Assembly: GCA_963734725.1 (NCBI GenBank)
Contig: CAVTIX010000016.1
Coordinates: 83,023 to 147,022 of the forward strand
Direction of reading: 5' to 3'
Origin: DASXKD01 sp963734725
GTDB taxonomy: Bacteria; Actinomycetota; Actinomycetes; Streptosporangiales; Streptosporangiaceae
DNA length: 64,000 nucleotides
Shown piece by piece: positions 60,427 through 64,000 of the stretch. The translations under genes and the position numbers were made by a program. The notes beneath the pieces are model-generated. The model was not told the origin of the DNA and made no database searches. It saw only the letters and a list, made by a program, of their open reading frames with translations. The number at the start of each line of letters is the position of its first letter. The stretch's first letter is position 1.

Positions 60427-61008
60427 TCAGGTGGCGGGGGAGCGCGCCAGGCCGCGGCGCACGGAGGCCTCGGCGCCGTACCAGACCACGTCCGCGACGG
60501 CCTTGCCGGTGACCATCCCCAGCCACACACCGCCGGGCAGCGGGAGCAGCAGCCAGGCGGCGCCGGCCACGCAGCCGGGCCGGATCAGCACGAAATCCAG
60601 TGCCTCGGCAACGGCGCACGACGCCAGTTGCTCGGTGATCGCGTGCCATACCCCGGCCGCCACCCGGCGCGCCCCGGCCAGGTGGGCCGTTGCCCGGCGC
60701 GCCGCCAGCGCCGTCTTGGCCCCGACGCAGCCGTAGAAGCCGATGGACTCGCCGAGGGTGGCCAGTCCGGCAGCGGCCAGCAGTGACCTGCCGGGCAGGT
60801 ACCCGGCGGCGAAACCGGCGACGGCGGCCACGGTGCCGCAGACCTCGGCCAGCCCGAACCGGGCCCGCCACGCCCGCCACCATCGCCGGGTCCCCGCCGC
60901 CGCACCGCGGCCCGCCGGCCCGCAGGCCGGTTCGCCGCTCGCCGCTCCCCCGCAACCCACTTCCCCGCGAACCGCTTCCGCGCAGCCCGCAGCGGTATGT
61001 ACGTTCAT
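60427..61008 (-). CDS. Membrane protein of unknown function
   Basis: A 193-residue protein. The first 45 residues are Gly/Ala/Cys-rich; then FGLAEVCGTVAAVAGFAAGY, SLLAAAGLATLGESIGFYGC, and LASCAVAEALDFVLIRPGCV with AGAAWLLLPLPGGVWLGMVT give about four helices. The glutamate in GESIGFYG and the conserved AEALDFVLIRP are typical of an uncharacterised actinomycete family. The ATG has GGGGGA at good spacing. Confidence 0.68.
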   Translation of the reverse strand: MNVHTAAGCAEAVRGEVGCGGAASGEPACGPAGRGAAAGTRRWWRAWRARFGLAEVCGTVAAVAGFAAGYLPGRSLLAAAGLATLGESIGFYGCVGAKTALAARRATAHLAGARRVAAGVWHAITEQLASCAVAEALDFVLIRPGCVAGAAWLLLPLPGGVWLGMVTGKAVADVVWYGAEASVRRGLARSPAT

Positions 61009-61520
61009 GCTGGTCCCCCGCATCCCCCGGTACAGGTGAAGGGCGCCTGGGAGGCCTTGAAATACGGTTAGGCCGCAACTACTTGCTCCGGGCGCCGGAC
61101 CGCCCGGGCGGGGGCGCACGCCGCTCATCCCGGCGGCCTCCCGCGCTGGTAGCGTGGGATTCAGCTAGTGGTTGCGCCTAGGGTTCCGCGCCGTTCCGTT
61201 TTGCAGGAACACAACCAGGAGTGCGGCGGCCTGGACCGAGCGGCAGCAGGGGACCGTACGGTCCCCCACACCTGACGGGACAAAAGCCCCCGGGGCTCTT
61301 ATCGGCATGCCCGGAAATCCGGGACAGGCAGAAGGAGCCATCGGTGCGAGGAACCTGTTCCGTGGTCGGTGACCATGGCGCCGCCGCCCGGCGCCCGGCG
61401 GGTCGCGGCCGCAGTCGTGGTCGCCGCAGGCATCGTCCTGATCAGTACCTGACTAGCCCCTGCGGGCGGCCAACCGGCATCAGGCGTGGCCGGCCCGGGT
61501 ATCCGCCGCCGGACAAAGAG
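61009..61520. other. Gene-free gap with a palindrome
   Basis: No gene is supportable. Apart from the 18-bp palindrome at 61249-61266 it has a short AAAGCCCC/GGGGCTCTT hairpin near 61284. Confidence 0.55.
61249..61266. promoter_or_regulatory. 18-bp perfect palindrome
   Basis: GGGGACCGTACGGTCCCC. It is isolated in a gene-free gap, 240 bases upstream of the membrane protein's start and beyond the phosphoesterase gene's end. It may be a regulator site; no owner is evident. Confidence 0.4.
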
Positions 61521-61550
61521 GCGGCCCCGGGGCATCCGCCCCGGGGCCGC
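61521..61550 (-). terminator. Terminator of the phosphoesterase gene
   Basis: A perfect 13-bp stem GCGGCCCCGGGGC with its complement and an ATCC loop, 14 bases past the stop codon (minus strand). Confidence 0.85.
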
Positions 61551-61563
61551 CGTCCGCTCCGGC

Positions 61564-62694
61564 TTACTTGAGCAGGGAGCTGAGGTTGCCCACCTGAACG
61601 GTGTCGCCGGCGTTCCCCAGCAAGGCCAGGCCGAAACTCTGCTCGATGGTCTGCAGCAGGGAATAGTGGTCGGCGAAGGTGGAGTCAACGCGGGGCCCGA
61701 CGCCCCTGGCTACCACGATCATCGGGACGTGGCCGCCGCCGTAGGTGGTGCCGCCAGCCAGGTCACCGCCACCACCGGTGGCAGGGTTGGCGGGCGTCGC
61801 GGGCAGGATGGGAGAGTCCGGCCCGGGCGAAATGTCGGTAGGCCCGAACGGGGACGAGGTCTCGAAACCGCCCTCGTCCCAGGTGATGAAGATGGCCGAA
61901 CGCCCGGTCCACGCCTTGCTGTGCGTGATGGCCCCCACCCAGGTGCTCAGGAAGTTGTCGCCATCCTGATATAGCGCCTGCTGGTTGGCGTCGTTCGGTG
62001 TGTTGGGGAACGGGCAAGAGAGCGCCCCGCCGTGCATGTTGTTGCAGTTGTTCGGAGTGATCCAGACGAATTGCGGCACCCTGTTGGTCGCCAAGTCGGT
62101 GCTGAGCTGCGTCAGCGGCACGACCTTGCCGGCCCGGGCCGGGTTGGTGTAGACGTCCGGGTACATCAGGAACGGGTCGTGCTTGCGCACGTACAGCCCG
62201 TCCGGGGTCTGGGTCACTGTGTCACCGGGGAACGGCAGATCTTCCATGTAGGCCTTCCAGCTCACCCCCGCGGCCTCCAGCTGGTCAACCAGGTTTTGGT
62301 GGTCGAACGACGGCGCCTGGGCGACGTCGTCGCTGTTGGAATTCCAGGTCTGCCCGCTGGTGGCGGCGATGTAGTTGGGCAGGCTCACGTGCGTGACGCC
62401 GAAGTAGTTGTTCGCCAGCCCATTGTTCGCCGCGAGATGCCGAATGAAGGCCGTGTTCGTGTTGCTGGGCGACAGGAGGTCGTCATACGACGTGTTCTCC
62501 ATCATGATCACGAACACGTGCTTCAGCGGGGCCACCCCCGGCGCCGCGGCGCTGCGGCTGGCGCCGTTCATCGGCCCGGCGCTGGCCGCGATCGGCCCGA
62601 CGATCGCGCCAAGCAGGAAGGCTGCTGCTACAGCGACGGCCCAGGTCGGCAGCCGGAACAGCCGCCGGGCCGAAGAAATGATCTGTCGCGTCAC
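61564..62694 (-). CDS. Secreted/membrane-anchored phosphoesterase family protein (PF04185 type)
   Basis: A 376-residue protein of the phospholipase C/acid phosphatase-like family. After a signal or anchor helix (PTWAVAVAAAFLLGAIVGPI) it has HVFVIMMENTSYDDLL (metal/nucleophile Thr region), THVSLPNYIAATSGQTW, KHDPFLMYPDV, FVWITPNNCNNMHGG and IFITWDEGGFE, all in family order. Targets may be phospholipids or phosphate esters outside the cell. The GTG start has GGAGGTACGC upstream; a GACCTAAA dyad lies 64 bases before it. Confidence 0.86.
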   Translation of the reverse strand: MTRQIISSARRLFRLPTWAVAVAAAFLLGAIVGPIAASAGPMNGASRSAAAPGVAPLKHVFVIMMENTSYDDLLSPSNTNTAFIRHLAANNGLANNYFGVTHVSLPNYIAATSGQTWNSNSDDVAQAPSFDHQNLVDQLEAAGVSWKAYMEDLPFPGDTVTQTPDGLYVRKHDPFLMYPDVYTNPARAGKVVPLTQLSTDLATNRVPQFVWITPNNCNNMHGGALSCPFPNTPNDANQQALYQDGDNFLSTWVGAITHSKAWTGRSAIFITWDEGGFETSSPFGPTDISPGPDSPILPATPANPATGGGGDLAGGTTYGGGHVPMIVVARGVGPRVDSTFADHYSLLQTIEQSFGLALLGNAGDTVQVGNLSSLLK

Positions 62695-62757
62695 CGCGTA
62701 CCTCCATATCGCCGTGTGCTGTTGCGGAACCCCGGGGGGCCGCAGGCGCATGCCGCT

Positions 62758-62777
62758 GACCTAAAACGGTTTAGGTC
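62758..62777. promoter_or_regulatory. Dyad upstream of the phosphoesterase
   Basis: GACCTAAA, ACGG, TTTAGGTC, 64 bases ahead of the start at 62694. AT-rich in an otherwise GC-rich gap, so possibly an operator or promoter element. Confidence 0.45.
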
Positions 62778-62926
62778 ATGGCGCAACCGGCACCGCGGCC
62801 CCTTGTCCTCGCGCAAGTCTGGCCCTGGCGAAACCGCCAAGTCAACGCAATCGCGACGCCAAATCAACAAGAAGTTAGACAACAAGTGGCCGGCGGATGA
62901 ATTGCCAACGGCAACGCCGTTGCGGG

Positions 62927-64000
62927 TCAGCGGCCCGCGAGCGGGAACGGCGGGGTGACCCGCAGTTCGACGTTGCGGTCGGCCGGGGTGCCCGCCGCGC
63001 CCGAGCCGGCGCCGCGGAACGGGACGTTGGCTGCGAGTTCCCGGTGCAACGAGGCGAGCCCGGCCCGGGTCTCCAGCGACGCAGCGGCAACGGGCGTGTC
63101 GTGATCCACCATGGTGCAGACGATGGACAGGTAGCTGCCGCGGTCCACGAACTCGACCAGCCGCGTCTGGCACGGCCAGTCGATGACCGCGCAGGTGGTG
63201 ACCTCCCAGAATCCGCGCACCGGGTTGCCGGGGTCGTAGCGGGCGCGCACCGCGTTGAGATGCGTGTGGCCGTTCAGCCACAGCACGACGTTCGGGAACC
63301 GGTGCAGCTGGGCGAGGATCTCCGCGGCGCCGAGCAGGGGCCCGGTGTCGAGCCCCGCATGTTCGGTGTTGGTCAGGGTGTCGATCCCGTGATGGGAGAA
63401 CAGCACGACGAGACGGTCCTCGTTGCCGGTACGGATCTGACTGCCGTCGGCGGCCTCATAGTCCGAGTGGACCTCCGCCAGTTGCTCCTCCAGCCACGCG
63501 GCCTGGCCGCGGTCCAGGCAGCCGGCCGCGCCCCCGGCGAGGCAGTTGGTGTCCAGCGCGATGAAGCGCACGTCCGGCGTGTCGTAGGTGTAGTAGGCGG
63601 TGCCGTCGCGCCGGTTGCGCTCGCAGAAGCCGTGCCCATGCGGGCGCGCGCCCGGCCGGAAGTGCGCCTCGACGAACTCCCGCCTGGTGATCGGCCGGCG
63701 AGCAGGGTCGGCGATGATGGGACGCGAGGGGCCGTCCATGAACACCTCGGGGCGCCGGGTGAACAACTCCAGCGCCCGGTCGTGGTCGAAGCCTTCGCGG
63801 AGTCCCAGCGGCTTGCGGTCACCGGTGAGCGCGCGGGCGATGCCCTCGGTCTGGACGCCGACCCCCTGGTTCAGCGCCTCGTGGTTGCCAAAGCACGACA
63901 GCCACGGAATGGCCAGCCCGTCCGCCTGGAACTCGCGCAGCGCGCGCTGCAGTAGCCCAGGATGATGCGGGAAGCCGAACTCGCGGCGGAAGACGTCAGG
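62927..64000 (-). CDS. Metallophosphoesterase (TIGR03767-like), 5' end outside the window
   Basis: The 357 visible codons contain CFGNHEALNQG, then, after an insert, VRFIALDTNCLAGGAAGCLD, RLVVLFSHHGIDTL and VVLWLNGHTHLNAV, the ordered GNHE, H and GHTH metal motifs of calcineurin-like phosphoesterases. The length and inserts resemble the TIGR03767 family, whose function is unknown. The frame is open to the window edge. It is in the same direction as the phosphoesterase, 232 bases upstream of it. Confidence 0.85.
   Translation of the reverse strand, partial: PDVFRREFGFPHHPGLLQRALREFQADGLAIPWLSCFGNHEALNQGVGVQTEGIARALTGDRKPLGLREGFDHDRALELFTRRPEVFMDGPSRPIIADPARRPITRREFVEAHFRPGARPHGHGFCERNRRDGTAYYTYDTPDVRFIALDTNCLAGGAAGCLDRGQAAWLEEQLAEVHSDYEAADGSQIRTGNEDRLVVLFSHHGIDTLTNTEHAGLDTGPLLGAAEILAQLHRFPNVVLWLNGHTHLNAVRARYDPGNPVRGFWEVTTCAVIDWPCQTRLVEFVDRGSYLSIVCTMVDHDTPVAAASLETRAGLASLHRELAANVPFRGAGSGAAGTPADRNVELRVTPPFPLAGR

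Overview
The window is high-GC DNA (GC-biased third codon positions throughout, many GTG starts) from a free-living actinomycete. The class assignment rests on mycothiol-linked enzymes (an Rv2466c-type CPWA nitroreductase at 29.9 kb and a maleylpyruvate-isomerase-fold protein at 31.4 kb), a LexA, an MptA/B-like GT-C mannosyltransferase, a TIGR02960-type ECF sigma factor with a SnoaL tail, many TetR/MarR/LuxR regulators, and a large set of apparently leaderless genes. I cannot name the genus from sequence alone. It reads as chromosomal accessory DNA: there are no rRNA, tRNA, CRISPR or replication genes.

Layout. 0-2.3 kb: wreckage of a large LuxR/ATPase regulator with one internal segment duplicated out of order. 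2.4-5.6 kb: a DUF4242 protein with a secreted partner, then a thioesterase and a ThDP enzyme. 5.6-9.1 kb: TetR with a divergent FAD monooxygenase, plus an MFS pump. 9.05-10.3 kb: a frameshifted IS630-type element in TA. 10.3-12.3 kb: VOC protein, solo IS end, 78-bp duplication, metallo-beta-lactamase-fold hydrolase. 12.8-20.5 kb: mannan-type cluster (two GT-C membrane proteins and a frameshifted GH38 alpha-mannosidase carrying inserted repeats). 20.6-24.3 kb: secreted beta-propeller, sialidase-fold protein, and a Pro-Ser-Lys repeat wall protein out of frame inside its repeat. 24.3-29.8 kb: two-component system and divergent ABC exporter separated by a 41-bp palindrome.

29.9-42.4 kb: many single-gene units (mycothiol enzymes, PLP enzyme, sigma factor, DinB proteins, SemiSWEET, a deletion scar joining two broken genes, NTPase, VOC, lexA, secreted protein, nitroreductase, MntP remnant). 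42.7-46.4 kb: TetR operon, MOSC protein, truncated GNAT. 46.7-54.9 kb: secreted protein, small conserved proteins, SDR, cupin, and a run of overlapping membrane/ornithine-cyclodeaminase/spermidine-synthase-like genes. 54.9-64 kb: a 5'-truncated TnpB with its likely guide-RNA end, DinB, membrane protein, a MarR/MFS divergent pair around a 34-bp operator, a frameshifted DUF6424-like gene, and two secreted or phosphoesterase genes, the last running off the window.

Themes. About fifteen starts have a -10-like TANNNT box 6-8 nt upstream and no ribosome binding site, the signature of leaderless mRNAs. Long dyads sit in four regulator/target intergenic gaps and give concrete operator candidates. At least seven genes carry frameshifts, so either the region is decaying or the assembly has indel errors; this has to be settled before the broken genes are interpreted. 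I found no clearly new multi-gene system. The best candidates for new biology are the repeat-embedded frameshift in the surface protein, the TCS/ABC exporter with its unusual palindrome and lectin-like permease domain, the intragenic palindromic element in the mannosidase, and the TnpB relic whose RNA end is retained.
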